Origin: an uncultured Corynebacterium sp.
GTDB lineage: Bacteria; Actinomycetota; Actinomycetes; Mycobacteriales; Mycobacteriaceae
Reading direction: 5' to 3'
Assembly: GCA_915275065.1 (NCBI GenBank)
Contig: CAJZGD010000140.1
Span: forward strand, 1 to 6,735
DNA length: 6,735 nucleotides
This document shows, piece after piece, positions 5,874 to 6,735 of this stretch. Made by a program: the position numbers and the translations under genes. The notes under the pieces are model-generated. The model had not been told where the DNA came from, did no database searches, and saw only the letters and a program-made list of their open reading frames with translations. Within the stretch, counting starts at the first letter, position 1. Each line of letters begins with the position of its first letter.

Positions 5874-5985
5874 ATGGCGTTTCCTTCCATGGTGTCCATG
5901 ACATGAAGTGTCTTGATCGATTGTACCGATGGTTTCCCACTATAACTGGAAACAACGCCACCAATAAGGCGCTAACATTATCCCC
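5874..5985. promoter_or_regulatory. Divergent promoter region with GTTTCC-N10-GGAAAC dyad
   Basis: These 112 bp hold the promoters of the hypothetical gene (minus) and the exporter gene (plus). An exact inverted repeat, GTTTCC (5932-5937) and GGAAAC (5948-5953), brackets a minus-strand TATAGT (5944-5939). It is placed like an operator that could affect both genes. CCATG occurs twice at 5888-5898, in the leader of the minus-strand gene. No regulator gene lies beside it. Confidence 0.4.
5973..5978 (+). promoter_or_regulatory. -10 element of the exporter gene, probably leaderless
   Basis: TAACAT ends seven bases before ATG 5986, the spacing expected when transcription starts at the start codon. 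The only Shine-Dalgarno-like stretch (AAGG, 5966-5969) is 16 bases away, too far to be convincing. Confidence 0.5.
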
Positions 5986-6735
5986 ATGCAACAGTCTCAC
6001 AAGGTCACAGGCATTTTACTTGTGTTTGGCTCATGCGTGTCATTGCAGTTCGGTGCCGCACTAGCAATGTCACTTTTCCCACTCGTGGGCCCGTGGACGA
6101 CCACACTGTGCCGATTGTTTATATCGGGTTTACTTTTATTCTTAGTGATGCGTCCTCAGGTACACCAGTGGTCACGATCGCAATGGGTGAGTGTGGCGTT
6201 ATTTGGCTTGTCGTTGGGAACAATGAACGCGTTTTTCTATGTCGCAATCAGCTATATTCCCCTGGGCACAGCTGTGACCATTGAGTTTATTGGCCCTTTG
6301 GTGTTGTCAGCTGTGTTATCCCGCAGTATCCGGGACGCATTATGGGTGGGATTGGCCGTTGGGGGTGTTGGGCTGTTTGGGTTGGAACGACTACTCGGGT
6401 TGTCGTCACTGCGCCCGATTGGGGTGGTTTGCGCACTAGGTGCCGGGCTGTTTTGGGCACTCTATATTTTGGCGGCAGATAATTCCGGTAAAAAGGTAGC
6501 GGGCACCGGAATTATTGCTGTAGCACTTTTGATTGGTTCCCTACCTTCAGCCCCACTTGGTATGGCACATTTCTTCACAGTAGTTACTAATACGCACCTT
6601 CTACTGCTCGCAATAGGAACGGCAATATTAGCATCGCTGGTACCCTACACGCTGGAATTTCTTGCGTTACGACGCCTTCCTCCCAACACTTTTGGCATTC
6701 TTTTATCCATGGAGCCGGCGGTGGCTGCCACCGCC
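5986..6735 (+). CDS. RhtA-type EamA-family amino-acid exporter (truncated by window edge)
   Basis: From ATG 5986 the frame is open to the last base, giving 250 residues. E. coli RhtA has 295, so roughly 40-50 residues are missing. It is a polytopic inner-membrane protein of the drug/metabolite transporter (EamA) superfamily with two repeated halves. It shows nearly continuous hydrophobic helices from residue 8 onward, plus motifs typical of the RhtA branch: NAFFYVAISYIPLGTAVTIE followed by FIGPL (81-105), GLFWALYILA (154-163), and LEFLALRRLPPNTFGILLSM with EPAVAA after it (223-249). RhtA exports threonine and homoserine in E. coli; the substrate here is not fixed by the sequence. ATG 5986 is chosen because of the -10 box just upstream. 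Confidence 0.88.
   Translation, partial: MQQSHKVTGILLVFGSCVSLQFGAALAMSLFPLVGPWTTTLCRLFISGLLLFLVMRPQVHQWSRSQWVSVALFGLSLGTMNAFFYVAISYIPLGTAVTIEFIGPLVLSAVLSRSIRDALWVGLAVGGVGLFGLERLLGLSSLRPIGVVCALGAGLFWALYILAADNSGKKVAGTGIIAVALLIGSLPSAPLGMAHFFTVVTNTHLLLLAIGTAILASLVPYTLEFLALRRLPPNTFGILLSMEPAVAATA

Noticed and set aside
5414..5899. 161-codon minus-strand ORF overlapping the 146-residue gene
   Set aside because: It is an alternative frame of the same DNA with no ribosome binding site, whereas the 146-codon frame has a strong one.

Overview
The window looks like chromosomal DNA of a Corynebacterium or a close relative. The reasons are the sequence character of GuaA, a divergent pair of PspC-domain genes, moderate GC content with GTG and ATG starts, and two promoters whose -10 box lies only 7-8 bases before the start codon, a layout typical of leaderless actinobacterial mRNAs. 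The genus call comes from remembered family features, not from a search.

Left part (1-1441). A minus-strand gene enters from the left edge. Its first 36 codons encode the start of a PspC domain, as in actinobacterial PspC-type sensor histidine kinases. It diverges from a complete plus-strand gene for a 388-residue PspC membrane protein, which ends at a strong intrinsic terminator. The two products probably act together in sensing the cell envelope. The 88 bp between them carry three TCAGGG repeats and small dyads.

Middle (1442-3132). After about 370 bp of non-coding DNA comes a gene for a 206-residue protein with a HicA-like, cysteine-containing N-terminal domain and a long helical tail. A 175-bp gap follows, holding a 56-nt concentric imperfect hairpin and a putative autoregulatory promoter. 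Then comes a gene for a 174-residue helix-turn-helix protein. The two genes are a candidate toxin-antitoxin-like or regulatory pair. This is the least explained part of the window and the best candidate for an undescribed system, but the link rests on adjacency and fold-level resemblance only.

Right part (3133-6735). guaA (GMP synthase, purine biosynthesis) lies on the minus strand and converges on the HTH gene with 2 bp between their stop codons. Behind guaA is a 699-bp gene-free stretch with two ~105-bp direct repeats exactly 390 bp apart, each an imperfect palindrome, plus two shorter copies of their end motif, one inverted. An unrecognised 146-residue minus-strand protein follows. It diverges from a RhtA/EamA-type amino-acid exporter gene that runs off the right edge.
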